Counted from the stretch's first letter, positions 1 through 9,215 are shown. The stretch: DNA of 64,000 nt from Mycobacterium numidiamassiliense (GCF_900157365.1 NZ_FUEZ01000004.1:4122966-4186965), one strand, 5' to 3'. Translations and numbers: made by a program. Notes: generated from the sequence alone by a model not told the origin.

Positions 1-153
1 CACCGCGACGGCGCCGGCACCTTCGGCGATCCGGGCCTGCTCCGGGGTGACGACGTCCATGATGACGCCGCCCTTGAGCATCTCGGCCATGCCGCGCTTG
101 ACCCGCGCCGTTCCGGTTCGCCCGCTGCCGTTCGGTTGGGGGGCGGTATCCAC
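1..153 (-). CDS. pdxS: PdxS, pyridoxal 5'-phosphate synthase lyase subunit (N-terminal part)
   Basis: The first 51 codons of PdxS are present and the rest lies outside the window. With PdxT, PdxS makes pyridoxal 5'-phosphate from ribose 5-phosphate, glyceraldehyde 3-phosphate and glutamine-derived ammonia in the cytoplasm. The visible protein contains the family hallmark VKRGMAEMLKGGVIMDVV and then TPEQARIAEGAGA, which starts the TIM barrel. The GTG start at 153 follows a good GAAGGAGA ribosome binding site. The gene diverges from the PPE gene, with about 200 bases between them. Confidence 0.95.
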   Translation of the reverse strand, partial: MDTAPQPNGSGRTGTARVKRGMAEMLKGGVIMDVVTPEQARIAEGAGAVAV

Positions 154-350
154 TGCTGATTCTCCTTCAAACGGATGCCGGTCCAGTCTAGTGCTGAGCG
201 AAAAGCGCGCGTTCCCGCCGGGGTAGAGCAAACACACATCTCGTAGTTAGATGTTTCATAGTTGTTCGCGCAACGATGATGCGGGAGGCGAGTCGTCGGG
301 TGACCGCCACGGCCACAGAGCCGTGGCGCCGGGCTGAGAAGAGGACCCGA

Positions 351-1430
351 ATGGTGCCGGACTACGTGCTGATGCCGCCCGAAACCAACTCGGCGCTCAT
401 GTACGCCGGTCCCCGCTCGGGTTCGATGTGGGCGGCGGCGGCGGCGTGGGATGTGGTGGCGGCTGAATTGGGCTCGGCAGCAAGTTCCTTCCAGACGGCG
501 CTGTCCGTACTCGGTGGCTCGTGGCAGGGACCGTCGGCAATCTCGATGGCGACGGCGGCGGCCCCTTATGTGCAGTGGTTGAGCGCGGCGTCCGCTCAGG
601 CGGAGCAGGCGGCCAACGAAGCCCGGTTAGCCGCCGGAGCGTTCGACGCGGCGTTCATCGCGACGGTGCCCCCGCCGTTGATCGCCGCCAACCGGGCCCA
701 GCTGGCGATGCTGATCGCGACGAACATCCTGGGCCAAAACACCGCGGCAATCGCGGCGACCGAAGCCGCATACGCCGAAATGTGGGCCCAGGACGTGACG
801 GCGATGACGGGTTACGACGCCAGCACCGCCGCGGTCGAGGCCGAGTGGACGTCGTTCAGCGACCCGCCCGCCGTCTTGCCGGGCTCCGCCATCCCGGCGC
901 AGTCGACCGCCTCCGAGCTGTTCTCGCCGCTCGGCCAGTCGTCGTCGCTGTTGTCCACGTTGCAGACCTCGATGTCACGGCTGCAAATGCTTTCGACGCC
1001 GGCCGAACTCGCGATGGAGCCCATGAACATGGCGATGGGCCAAATCATGACGGGGGCCAATCCGTTGCTCGGCGGCGCCGCCGGCACCCCGGCAATGACC
1101 CCGGCCCTGCTGCCCGCGGCAGGCCCGGCGGCGCCGACACTGAGCACGGCGCATCTGGTAAGCCCGGCGCTCTCGGCAGGCATGAGCCGGGCCAATTCCA
1201 TTGGTGCACTGTCAGTTCCGGCGAACTGGCCCGATAGCGTGCCGGCCGCCGGCCCGACTCATACAATTGCCGCGACGCCGGCTGCCGCTGCGGGCGACGT
1301 CGCGGTCAACGCGCCCGGCAGACCGTACCTGCCCTCGATGGGCTCGCCCTCGCGCGGAATGACCGCCGCTGCCCCTCCAGCGATCGCCGCCGCCCGCGCC
1401 GGCGCGGCGCAGCGCCGGGTTCCCGAATAG
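351..1430 (+). CDS. PPE family protein, SVP subgroup
   Basis: This is a 359-residue PPE protein, a class secreted by type VII (ESX) systems and usually surface-associated. The ATG at 351 is chosen over an in-frame ATG at 276 because it follows AAGAGG and places Pro-Pro-Glu at residues 9-11, where the family has it. A W-x-G turn (WQG) is at residues 58-60. The C-terminal half carries G-x-x-S-V-P-x-x-W (GALSVPANW), the mark of the PPE-SVP subgroup. A PE protein follows 16 bases downstream and is probably its heterodimer partner. The order PPE then PE is the reverse of the usual one. The specific function is unknown. Confidence 0.93.
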   Translation: MVPDYVLMPPETNSALMYAGPRSGSMWAAAAAWDVVAAELGSAASSFQTALSVLGGSWQGPSAISMATAAAPYVQWLSAASAQAEQAANEARLAAGAFDAAFIATVPPPLIAANRAQLAMLIATNILGQNTAAIAATEAAYAEMWAQDVTAMTGYDASTAAVEAEWTSFSDPPAVLPGSAIPAQSTASELFSPLGQSSSLLSTLQTSMSRLQMLSTPAELAMEPMNMAMGQIMTGANPLLGGAAGTPAMTPALLPAAGPAAPTLSTAHLVSPALSAGMSRANSIGALSVPANWPDSVPAAGPTHTIAATPAAAAGDVAVNAPGRPYLPSMGSPSRGMTAAAPPAIAAARAGAAQRRVPE

Positions 1431-1446
1431 CCAAGCGGGGCATGCG

Positions 1447-2664
1447 ATGTCGTTCGTGATCACAGACCCGAGCATGATGGCGGCGGCCGCCGATGAGATG
1501 CAGTCGGTCGGATCGGCACTCGCCGCGACGAACACCGCCGCGGCGGCCCCGACGACGACCGTGCTACCACCGGGCGCGGATTCGGTGTCGGTGCGCGCCG
1601 CGGCCCTGCTCGACGCGCACGCCCAGCAGTACCAGGCGTTCAGCGCCCAGGCGGAGGTGTTTCAGAACCAGTTCGTGCAGACGCTGAACGCCGCTCAGCA
1701 GTTCTACGCCGAAACTGAGGCGTCCAACATGTCCGCCATGCAGTTGACGTCGAACACGTCACCGACGACGTCGCAGGACATTGCGCTGATCATGGGGGGC
1801 ACCACCAACCCGACACCCAGTGCCACCTATGTGCAGGAGGTCTACCAAACCTTCGTCCTCCCGAAGTACCCCAGCTATACCGCGCAGGGTCTATACACGC
1901 CCGAGCAGTTGTGGCCGCTCACCGGCCTCACTAGCGAACCCTTCGGGCAGTCGGTCCAACAGGGCGTCGCGATACTGAACAACGCGATCATGACCGATAC
2001 CGCCGCGGGCGACCACCTCCTCGTCGTCGGCTATTCGCAGAGCGCCACGATCGCCACCATGGAGATGCGCTATCTCGACGCCCTGCCTGCCATCCTGCAG
2101 CCGAACCCCAACCTGCTGAACTTCATGTTGCTCGCCGATCCGAACAATCCGTTGACCGGCGGCATCCTGACCCGCCTTATCCCGGGGGCCTTAACCGCAT
2201 TTCACGTCCCGACGCCGGCAGACACCATCTTCACGACCGCCATTTACGGCATCCAGTACGACCCCGTCTCCTACTTTCCCGCAAACATTTTCAATATCGG
2301 GGCCGACCTCAACGCCCTTTTCAGCTTGCCGCTGCACGAACAGACTCCGTTGCTGACCGCTGCGCAACTTGCCACCGCGATCCAAGAGCAGGTGGGCAAC
2401 ACCACCTACTTCGTCGTTCCCACCATGAATTTGCCGCTGCTGGATCCACTGCGGCTGATCCCCATCCTGGGGAATCCGGTGGCCAATCTGCTTCAACCGT
2501 TCGTGCAGCCGTTCGTCGACTTCGGCTACGCCACCGGGCTGCCCGGGCCGCTGCAGTCCATCAGCTCGCTCGCTGTCGCCGGCGCCACCCCGGGTGTCAC
2601 GGTCCCGCTGGCTGTGGGACTGCCGCCCGTGGGCGCCCTGCCCGTCCTGTCGAACGCGTTCTAG
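1447..2664 (+). CDS. PE protein with C-terminal PE-PPE serine hydrolase domain
   Basis: The protein has 405 residues. Residues 1 to about 95 form a PE domain that starts MSFVITDP and ends with YAETE, a Y-x-x-x-D/E type VII secretion signal. Residues from about 115 onward match the PE-PPE domain (alpha/beta hydrolase fold), with the nucleophile elbow GYSQS (G-x-S-x-S). Proteins of this kind are mycobacterial esterases. The Pro-Glu pair that names the family is Pro-Ser here. As I recall, the M. tuberculosis locus has a single PPE fused to this hydrolase (PPE42, Rv2608), so the two-gene arrangement may be the split equivalent. It converges on the Nudix gene with only 6 bases between the stop codons. 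Confidence 0.9.
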   Translation: MSFVITDPSMMAAAADEMQSVGSALAATNTAAAAPTTTVLPPGADSVSVRAAALLDAHAQQYQAFSAQAEVFQNQFVQTLNAAQQFYAETEASNMSAMQLTSNTSPTTSQDIALIMGGTTNPTPSATYVQEVYQTFVLPKYPSYTAQGLYTPEQLWPLTGLTSEPFGQSVQQGVAILNNAIMTDTAAGDHLLVVGYSQSATIATMEMRYLDALPAILQPNPNLLNFMLLADPNNPLTGGILTRLIPGALTAFHVPTPADTIFTTAIYGIQYDPVSYFPANIFNIGADLNALFSLPLHEQTPLLTAAQLATAIQEQVGNTTYFVVPTMNLPLLDPLRLIPILGNPVANLLQPFVQPFVDFGYATGLPGPLQSISSLAVAGATPGVTVPLAVGLPPVGALPVLSNAF

Positions 2665-2670
2665 CTCGCG

Positions 2671-3699
2671 TCAGCGGATCCCCAACAGCGGGCCCGGCGC
2701 GCGCCCGCTGGCCAACGCGATCGCATCGGCGAGCAGTTCGGGCAGCTGGCGGGGATATACGGTCTGGCCCGCGGCCACCAACTCGGCGATGTCCTTCGCG
2801 TCACACCAGCGAGAACCGTGGATATAGCGGTGTTCCAGCTCGGTGCGGCCCACGACCGACGGCTCGAATCGCCGCGTGCGGTGTACGAGGTAGAACTCCT
2901 CGCTGTCGATCAGTGAGCCGTTGAACTCGAAGACCTCGTCGCGTCGCCAGATCGGCCCGATCATGTCGGTCGCCGCGACCCGCAGCCCGGTTTCTTCGGC
3001 CAGCTCCCGCGCGGCGGCCTCGGCCAGCCGCTCGCCCTGGCGGACTTCGCCGCCCACGGTGAACCACCACCTCGCCGCGGAGCCGTCGGGCGCCGCCGGA
3101 TCCGAACCGCACAACAGCAGCACCGCGCCGGCCTCGTCGAGCAGCACCACGCGCGCCGACGTGCGGTGGTTGAGTCCGCCCGGGTCGGTAAGCGCCAATG
3201 CGTGCGGACGCTCGACGATCTCGAAATAGCTTGGCAGCGAAGCTGTTCCGCCGAGGCGCAGGGTGCGTACCGCCCGTCGCTCGGCCAGCGCGAGAGTGTC
3301 CCGGACGGCGTCGTTGTGGAATCGGCGGGCCAGCATCAGCCGGGCTTCGGCGTCGGCCAACTCGGCGATGAGTCCGGCGGGCAGCGATGCCGGATCGACC
3401 ATCGCCAGCGCGGTCGACAGCTCGTTTTCGGCGTTCTCCCGCGAGTGCCGATCGGCACGCTCGGCGGCGTCGGCCAGTGCCGCCAACCGCCTGCCCTGCG
3501 CCGATCCGCCGTACGCGTCGATCGCGACGGCGCGCGCCACCACCGCGCGCCGGGCCAGGGCATGGTCCAGCGCCTGCCAGGACAGGTCGTAGCGGACGTT
3601 CAACCGGTCCAGCCGGTTAGCGGTCCGCAGTGCCCAGATGCCGGCGACCGCCAGCACCGCGAGCAGCACCAGGATGGCGACCAGCAGCAGCCACACCAT
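2671..3699 (-). CDS. Membrane-anchored Nudix hydrolase (Rv2609c-like)
   Basis: The protein has 342 residues. Residues 1-25 form one hydrophobic segment (LLLVAILVLLAVLAVAGIW), an Arg-rich helical region follows, and a Nudix domain lies in the C-terminal half. The Nudix box fits G-x5-E-x7-R-E-U-x-E-E-x-G-U exactly (GEVRQGE, then RELAEETGL). Nudix enzymes hydrolyse nucleoside diphosphates linked to another group, but the substrate here is unknown. Its ATG shares one base with the pimA stop codon, so it is the last gene of the PIM operon and probably translationally coupled. Confidence 0.9.
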   Translation of the reverse strand: MVWLLLVAILVLLAVLAVAGIWALRTANRLDRLNVRYDLSWQALDHALARRAVVARAVAIDAYGGSAQGRRLAALADAAERADRHSRENAENELSTALAMVDPASLPAGLIAELADAEARLMLARRFHNDAVRDTLALAERRAVRTLRLGGTASLPSYFEIVERPHALALTDPGGLNHRTSARVVLLDEAGAVLLLCGSDPAAPDGSAARWWFTVGGEVRQGERLAEAAARELAEETGLRVAATDMIGPIWRRDEVFEFNGSLIDSEEFYLVHRTRRFEPSVVGRTELEHRYIHGSRWCDAKDIAELVAAGQTVYPRQLPELLADAIALASGRAPGPLLGIR

Positions 3700-4823
3700 C
3701 AGCTGGCCACCTGAACTTTGGCGCCCGACCCGGCGACCGTCTCGTAGACACGCATGATCTGGCCGGCCACCACCGACCAGTCGTAGCGGCTGACGGCTTC
3801 GGTGGCGGCGGTTGCGTAGCTTTCCCGCAGCTCGTCGTTCTCCAGCATCTCGATCAGCGCGTCGGCCAGCGCATCCGCGTCCCCGACGGGCACCAACCGC
3901 CCCGCCTCGCCGTCACGCAGCACCCGGCGAAAGGCGTCCAGGTCGCTGGCCACGACCGGGGTGCCCGCGGCCATCGCCTCGACCAACACGATGCCGAAAC
4001 TCTCACCGCCGACGTTGGGAGCGCAGTAGACGTCGGCGCTGCGCATCGCCGACGCCTTACCCGCGTCGTCCACCTGACCCAGAAAGCGCATTCGCTCGGC
4101 CAATCCGTCTGCCTGCCTGCGCAATTCGCTCTCGTCACCGTGGCCGACGACGAGCAGCTCCACATCGGGAAAGCGCTGCGCGACTTTGGGCAGCGCGTCG
4201 AGCAGGACCGCCATGCCCTTACGGGATTCGTCGTAGCGGCCCAGAAACAGGATTGTCTTGCCCGGCCGTGGATAGCCGTCCAGCAGCGGCGCCGAGGAGA
4301 GCGCGTCGACGTCCACCCCGTTGGGAATCTCGACCGCGTCGGTGCCCAGCGCCTCCATCTGCCAGCGCCGGGCCATGTCGGAGACCGCGATGCGGCCGAC
4401 GATCTTTTCTTGCATGGGCCGCAGCAGGCTCCGGACGACCGACAGCGTCAGCGATTTGGTGGTCGAGGTGTGAAAGGTCGCCACGATCGGGCCTTCGGCG
4501 ATGTTCAGGGCCAGCATCGAAAGGCTCGGCGCATTGGGCTCGTGCAGGTGCAGGACGTCGAAGGCGCCGTCGGCAAGCCACTTCTTGACCTTGCGGTGGG
4601 TCGCCGGGCCGAACCGGAGCCGAGCCACCGAGCCGTTGTAGGGAATCGCGACGGCCTTGCCGGCGGAGACGACGTAGTCGGGCAGCGCGGCCTGCGGCGA
4701 AGCCGGAGCCAGCACGCTGACCTCGTGGCCGCGGGCACGCAGCACCTCGGCCAGCTGCAAGACATGGGACTGCACCCCGCCCGGCACGTCGAACGAGTAG
4801 GGGCACACCATGCCGATCCGCAT
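3699..4823 (-). CDS. pimA: PimA, phosphatidyl-myo-inositol alpha-mannosyltransferase
   Basis: PimA transfers the first mannose from GDP-mannose to the 2-position of myo-inositol in phosphatidylinositol, the first step of PIM, lipomannan and lipoarabinomannan synthesis at the inner face of the plasma membrane. The protein has 374 residues and a GT4/GT-B fold. It starts MRIGMVCPYSFDVPGGVQSH, with the typical glycine-rich GGVQ acceptor loop. The C-terminal domain has GRYDESRKG and the E-x7-E region ESFGIVLVEAMAAG. The stop codon of patA directly adjoins its start, which fits co-transcription. Confidence 0.96.
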   Translation of the reverse strand: MRIGMVCPYSFDVPGGVQSHVLQLAEVLRARGHEVSVLAPASPQAALPDYVVSAGKAVAIPYNGSVARLRFGPATHRKVKKWLADGAFDVLHLHEPNAPSLSMLALNIAEGPIVATFHTSTTKSLTLSVVRSLLRPMQEKIVGRIAVSDMARRWQMEALGTDAVEIPNGVDVDALSSAPLLDGYPRPGKTILFLGRYDESRKGMAVLLDALPKVAQRFPDVELLVVGHGDESELRRQADGLAERMRFLGQVDDAGKASAMRSADVYCAPNVGGESFGIVLVEAMAAGTPVVASDLDAFRRVLRDGEAGRLVPVGDADALADALIEMLENDELRESYATAATEAVSRYDWSVVAGQIMRVYETVAGSGAKVQVAS

Positions 4824-5774
4824 TCAGGCTTCCCTCAACCGGGCGCGCCGTTCGTCGGACAGATCGGCCAGCCACTGCGGCTGCAGCATGTGCCAGTCTT
4901 GCGGGTGGGCGGCGATGTTCGGGGCGAACCGATCGGCCAGGGCCTGGGTGATGGTGGTGACGTCGCCGCTGGAGCAGTCCAGCGGGGTGGATATCGAAAC
5001 GGGCCAGGCTTCTGGCTCGTTCCAGCAATGCGCCGCGCACAGCGCCGCCCCGGTTTCGATGGCGAGCTTCGCCGGTCCGGCCGGCATTCGGGTGGGTTCG
5101 CCGAAAAAGTCGACCTCAACACCGGTGCGGGTGAGGTCGCGCTCGGCCATCAGGCACACCACCCGGTTGGCCCGCAGCCGCTCGCACAGCACCTCGAAGG
5201 GTGGTCGTTCGCCGCCGGACAATGGCAGCACCTCAAAGCCGAGGCTTTCGCGGTATTCGATGAAACGTCGATACAGCGATTCGGGTTTGAGCCGTTCGGC
5301 GACGGTGGTGAAGGTGCCACGCGTCTGCGCGAGCCAGACTCCGGCCATGTCCCAGTTGCCGCTGTGCGGCAGCGCGAGCACAACTCCCCGGCCTTGCGCC
5401 AGGGCCGCGTCGATATTGTCGGCGCCGCGGAACGTCTCATCGATCCGGCGGGCCAGCACGCGGTGGTCCATCGTCGGCAGCCGAAACGCCTCGCGCCAGT
5501 AGCGGCCATAGGACGCCAGCGAGGCCCGCATCAGAGTGTCGGGTACTTCTGTCGCGGCTACCCCGATGACCCGGGCCAGGTTCTTGCGCAGTTGGTCGGG
5601 ACCGCCATTGCGGGCGGCGTAGCGCGCTCCCGCTTCGAATACGCCGCGCGCAGCGAATTCCGGCACCGCACGCACCGCAAGCCAGCCGGCCGCGTACGCC
5701 CAGTCGGTCGCCGCCCCGGTCAGCAGGCGGTGTGGGGCGGTGATCGCTTTGAGGCCCGACGGTGTGGAGATCAC
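4824..5774 (-). CDS. patA: PatA, PIM acyltransferase (Rv2611c-like)
   Basis: PatA acylates the 6-position of the mannose added by PimA, using palmitoyl-CoA, on the cytoplasmic side of the membrane. The GTG at 5774 gives 316 residues and overlaps the pgsA stop as GTGA, so this start is preferred over upstream in-frame codons that lie inside pgsA. The LpxL/HtrB-type H-x4-D catalytic motif is HSGNWD, and the acyltransferase blocks FFGEPTRMPAGPAKLA and MAERDLTR are visible. The position between pgsA and pimA gives strong context support. Confidence 0.94.
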   Translation of the reverse strand: MISTPSGLKAITAPHRLLTGAATDWAYAAGWLAVRAVPEFAARGVFEAGARYAARNGGPDQLRKNLARVIGVAATEVPDTLMRASLASYGRYWREAFRLPTMDHRVLARRIDETFRGADNIDAALAQGRGVVLALPHSGNWDMAGVWLAQTRGTFTTVAERLKPESLYRRFIEYRESLGFEVLPLSGGERPPFEVLCERLRANRVVCLMAERDLTRTGVEVDFFGEPTRMPAGPAKLAIETGAALCAAHCWNEPEAWPVSISTPLDCSSGDVTTITQALADRFAPNIAAHPQDWHMLQPQWLADLSDERRARLREA

Positions 5775-6436
5775 GGTTCGCTCGTTTCCCGGCCTCCCGG
5801 GCCGGGCGGCAACGGTTCGGTCGCTCCGGGCGAGGTCCGCACCCGGTGCAGCCGCTGCGCGCAGGTGACCACGCTGGCAACCGCCAGCACCCACATCGCC
5901 ACCGGCAGGGCCGGCGGCCAGGCGACGAACGGGAAGTCCGATATGCCGGCGCCGGCCAGCACGATGATCAGCCGTTCCGGCCGTTCGATGATGCCGCCGT
6001 CGCCGCGCAACCCGCTGGCCTCGGCCCGCGCCTTGATGTAGGAGATCACCTGGGAGGTGACCAGGCAGATCAGCGTCGCCACCGCCAGCAGTTTGTCGTG
6101 CAGGCCGAAGACAATCCACCAGAGCAGCCCGCAGAACACCGCGCCGTCGCTGATGCGGTCGCAGGAGGCGTCCAGCGTCGCGCCGAAGCGGGTGCCGCCG
6201 CCCCTTTCCCGGGCCATCGCCCCGTCGAGCATGTCGAACAGCGCGAAGAACCAGACCACGCATCCGCCGGCGAACAGCTTGCCCATCGGGAAAAGCGTCA
6301 GCGCTCCCGCCACCGAAACGACCGTGCCCAGGATGGTGACGACATCCGGCGTCAGGCCCAGCCGCAGCATTGCCCTGGCTGTCGGTGTGGTCAGCCGCGC
6401 AAAGGCGGCGCGGGACAGGAAGGGCGCCTTACTCAT
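5771..6436 (-). CDS. pgsA: Phosphatidylinositol phosphate synthase, CDP-alcohol phosphotransferase
   Basis: This integral membrane enzyme condenses CDP-diacylglycerol with inositol 1-phosphate to give phosphatidylinositol phosphate, the precursor of PIMs. It has 221 residues and several hydrophobic helices. The CDP-alcohol phosphotransferase signature D-x2-D-G-x2-A-R-x8-G-x3-D-x3-D is complete, running from DMLDGAMAR to GATLDASCD. It lies 10 bases after the HIT gene and overlaps patA by 4 bases. Confidence 0.95.
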   Translation of the reverse strand: MSKAPFLSRAAFARLTTPTARAMLRLGLTPDVVTILGTVVSVAGALTLFPMGKLFAGGCVVWFFALFDMLDGAMARERGGGTRFGATLDASCDRISDGAVFCGLLWWIVFGLHDKLLAVATLICLVTSQVISYIKARAEASGLRGDGGIIERPERLIIVLAGAGISDFPFVAWPPALPVAMWVLAVASVVTCAQRLHRVRTSPGATEPLPPGPGGRETSEP

Positions 6437-6446
6437 GAGCGGCGAC

Positions 6447-7025
6447 TCACGGCTGTTTCGCCCACTCGGTGGCCAGCAACTGGCGGGTTTCCCGCAGCAA
6501 CTGCGGGATCACCTTGGCGCCGCCGACGATGGTGATGAAGTTCGCGTCGCCGCCCCACCGAGGCACCACGTGCACGTGCAGATGCTCGGCCAGCGAGCCG
6601 CCCGCCGAGGTCCCCAGATTGAGCCCGACGTTGAAGCCGTGCGGGCGCGACACGTTCTTGATGACGCGAATCGCCTTCTGGATGAACGCCATCAGCTCCG
6701 CACTCTCGGCATCGGTGAGGTCTTCGATCTCGGACAGCCGACGGTAGGGCACCACCATCAGGTGCCCGGGGTTGTACGGGTAGAGGTTGAGCACGGCGTA
6801 GACGAGCTCACCGCGAGCGACCACCAGGCCGTCCTCGTCGGACAGTTGCGGAATATCGGTGAACGGCTCCTCGGGCTTGCCGTTGTCGCGCTTCTTCATC
6901 GGCGCTTCGGCCAGATACGTCATCCGGTACGGGGTCCACAACCGCTGCAGATGGTCGCGCTCCCCCACGCCCCTGTCGACAATGCTGTCTTCCGAGCGCT
7001 CGCCGCGTTCTTGCTCACTCACCAC
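6447..7025 (-). CDS. HIT-family protein, Ap4A phosphorylase/hydrolase-like (Rv2613c-like)
   Basis: This 192-residue histidine triad protein has the catalytic motif HLHVHVVPRW (H-x-H-x-H). The M. tuberculosis orthologue is described as a diadenosine tetraphosphate phosphorylase. Its place between thrS and pgsA is meaningful because aminoacyl-tRNA synthetases produce Ap4A as a by-product. The start is a GTG at 7025, which overlaps the end of thrS by 11 bases. Confidence 0.92.
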   Translation of the reverse strand: MVSEQERGERSEDSIVDRGVGERDHLQRLWTPYRMTYLAEAPMKKRDNGKPEEPFTDIPQLSDEDGLVVARGELVYAVLNLYPYNPGHLMVVPYRRLSEIEDLTDAESAELMAFIQKAIRVIKNVSRPHGFNVGLNLGTSAGGSLAEHLHVHVVPRWGGDANFITIVGGAKVIPQLLRETRQLLATEWAKQP

Positions 7026-9048
7026 CGACCACCTTCACCAGTTCAGCTGTGGGAGAAGCATTCTCGCGATCGGCAATCCACTTTCCGATGGCGTGGACCG
7101 CCGCGTCCAGGGGGACGCCGTTGATCTGGCTACGGTCGCCGAAGCGGAAGCTGACCGCACCGGCCTGCACGTCGCGGTCACCGGCGAGCAGCATGAAGGG
7201 CACCCGCTGGTTGGTGTGGTGCACGATTTTCTTGGCCATCCGATCGTCGCTGGTGTCCACCTCGACCCGGACTCCATGCGACTTCAGTTGGGCAGCAACC
7301 TTTTTCAAATATTCGACGTGCTCGTCGGCGACCGGGATGCCGACCACCTGCACCGGGGCCAGCCACGCCGGAAAGGCCCCCGCGTAGTGCTCGGTGAGGA
7401 TTCCGAAGAACCGCTCGATCGACCCGAACAGCGCGCGGTGGATCATCACCGGCCGCTGCCGGGTTCCGTCGGCGGCGGTGTACTCCAGCTCGAAACGCTC
7501 CGGGAAGTTGAAATCGACCTGGATGGTGGACATCTGCCAGCTGCGGCCCAACGCGTCGCGGGCCTGCACCGAGATCTTCGGGCCGTAAAACGCCGCGCCG
7601 CCCGGGTCGGGAACCAAGTCGAGTCCGGACTCCGCCGCCACTTCGGCCAACGCGTTGGTGGACTGCTCCCACATCTCGTCGGAGCCGACGAACTTGTCCG
7701 GATCTTTGGTGGACAACTCTAGATAGAAGTCCTCCAGCCCGTAGTCGGCGAGCAGGTCCAGCACGAACCGCAGCAGCGAGGCCAGTTCGTCGTGTAGCTG
7801 TTCGCGGGTGCAGAAGATATGCGCGTCGTCCATGGTGAAGCCGCGCGCCCGGGTCAGCCCGTGCACCACACCGGACTTCTCGTAGCGGTATACGGTGCCA
7901 AACTCGAAGAGCCGCAGCGGAAGTTCCCGATACGACCGTCCGCGGGACCGGAAGATCAGGGTGTGCATCGGGCAGTTCATCGGCTTGAGGTAGTAATCCT
8001 GGCCCGGCTTGCGCAGCGTCCCGTCGTCGTTGTACTCGGCGTCGAGCTGCATCGGCGGGAACATGCCGTCGGCGTACCAGTCCAGGTGGCCCGAGGTGTG
8101 GAACAGCTGCGCCTTGGTGATGTGCGGGGTGTTGACGAACTCGTATCCGGCCTCGATGTGTTTGCGCCGCGAGTACTCCTCAAGCTCCCTGCGGACGATG
8201 CCACCCTTGGGGTGGAAGACCGGTAGGCCAGAACCGATTTCGTCGGGGAAGCTGAACAGGTCCAACTCGGCGCCCAGCTTGCGGTGATCGCGGCGCTGGG
8301 CCTCCTCGACCAGTTCCAGGTGCCGGTCGAGCGCTTCCTGCGATTCCCACGCGGTGCCGTAGATGCGTTGCAGGCTGGCGTTTTTCTGATCGCCCCGCCA
8401 GTAGGCGGCGGAGCTTCTGGTCAGCTTGAAGGCCGGAATGTGCTTGGTGGTCGGAATGTGCGGGCCGCGACACAAGTCGCCCCAAACCCGTTCTCGGCTG
8501 CGGGGATTGAGGTTGTCGTAGGCGGTGAGCTCGTCGCCGCCGACCTCCATGACGTCGGGATCACCGGACTTGTCGTCGACCAGTTCGAGTTTGTAGGGCT
8601 CACCCGCCAGCTCCTGACGCGCCTGGTCTTTGGACTCGTAGACCCGCCGGTCGAATAGCTGTCCGTCCTTGACGATCTGACGCATCCGCTTCTCCAGCGC
8701 CGTCAGGTCCTCGGGTGTAAACGGTTCGGGCACATCGAAGTCGTAGTAGAAGCCGTCGGTGATGGGCGGTCCGATGCCCAATTTGGCTTGTGGGAACAGG
8801 TCTTGGACGGCCTGCGCCAGCACGTGCGCGGTCGAATGCCGCAGCACGCTGCGACCCTCGTCGGTGTTGGCCGCGACCGGGATGACCTCGGCGTCGGCGT
8901 CGGGCACCCAGCTCAGGTCGCGCAGCTTGCCCTCGGCGTCGCGCACCACCACGATCGCGTCGGGCGTGCCCCGCCTGGGCAGTCCCGCCTCCCCGACCGC
9001 GGCGGCCGCGGTAGTCCCGGCAGGAACCCGGATCGGGGCTGCGGCCAA
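7015..9048 (-). CDS. thrS: Threonyl-tRNA synthetase
   Basis: ThrS charges tRNA-Thr in the cytoplasm. It has about 677 residues in the usual order: TGS-like domain, editing domain with RHSTAHVLAQA (H-x3-H), class II catalytic core with motif 2 (TVYRYEKSGVVHGLTRARGF) and motif 3 (HRALFGSIERF), then the anticodon-binding domain. The zinc ligands are in the NCPMH block. The only usual start codon after the in-frame stop at 9076-9078 is TTG at 9048, which lacks a convincing ribosome binding site, so the true start is uncertain. It heads the PIM operon. Confidence 0.95.
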   Translation of the reverse strand: MAAAPIRVPAGTTAAAAVGEAGLPRRGTPDAIVVVRDAEGKLRDLSWVPDADAEVIPVAANTDEGRSVLRHSTAHVLAQAVQDLFPQAKLGIGPPITDGFYYDFDVPEPFTPEDLTALEKRMRQIVKDGQLFDRRVYESKDQARQELAGEPYKLELVDDKSGDPDVMEVGGDELTAYDNLNPRSRERVWGDLCRGPHIPTTKHIPAFKLTRSSAAYWRGDQKNASLQRIYGTAWESQEALDRHLELVEEAQRRDHRKLGAELDLFSFPDEIGSGLPVFHPKGGIVRRELEEYSRRKHIEAGYEFVNTPHITKAQLFHTSGHLDWYADGMFPPMQLDAEYNDDGTLRKPGQDYYLKPMNCPMHTLIFRSRGRSYRELPLRLFEFGTVYRYEKSGVVHGLTRARGFTMDDAHIFCTREQLHDELASLLRFVLDLLADYGLEDFYLELSTKDPDKFVGSDEMWEQSTNALAEVAAESGLDLVPDPGGAAFYGPKISVQARDALGRSWQMSTIQVDFNFPERFELEYTAADGTRQRPVMIHRALFGSIERFFGILTEHYAGAFPAWLAPVQVVGIPVADEHVEYLKKVAAQLKSHGVRVEVDTSDDRMAKKIVHHTNQRVPFMLLAGDRDVQAGAVSFRFGDRSQINGVPLDAAVHAIGKWIADRENASPTAELVKVVGGE

Positions 9049-9215
9049 GGGTGTGAGTTCTGAATTGATCTGGGACTAATCGAAGCCATGCTATCGGGGC
9101 CGATCCCTTTGGCCGCTCCTACCGCGACACATAAACGGCGCGCACGACGCGCCGGCGCAGCCGTGCGTGGTTTATGCCTCGGCGCACGGTGGTGCTCCTG
9201 GGTACTCGGCGAGCC
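9049..9215. other. Intergenic region upstream of thrS with nested inverted repeats
   Basis: This 167-base gap must carry the promoter of the thrS-PIM operon on the minus strand. It holds CATAAAC (9130-9136) paired with GTTTATG (9170-9176), and between them a smaller hairpin GGCGCG-CACGA-CGCGCC. I do not recognise a T-box or any other known riboswitch. Confidence 0.4.

Noticed and set aside
3630..6041. An open plus-strand frame of about 800 codons opposite pimA and patA
   Set aside because: It is antisense to well-recognised genes, has no family features and reflects high-GC codon structure.
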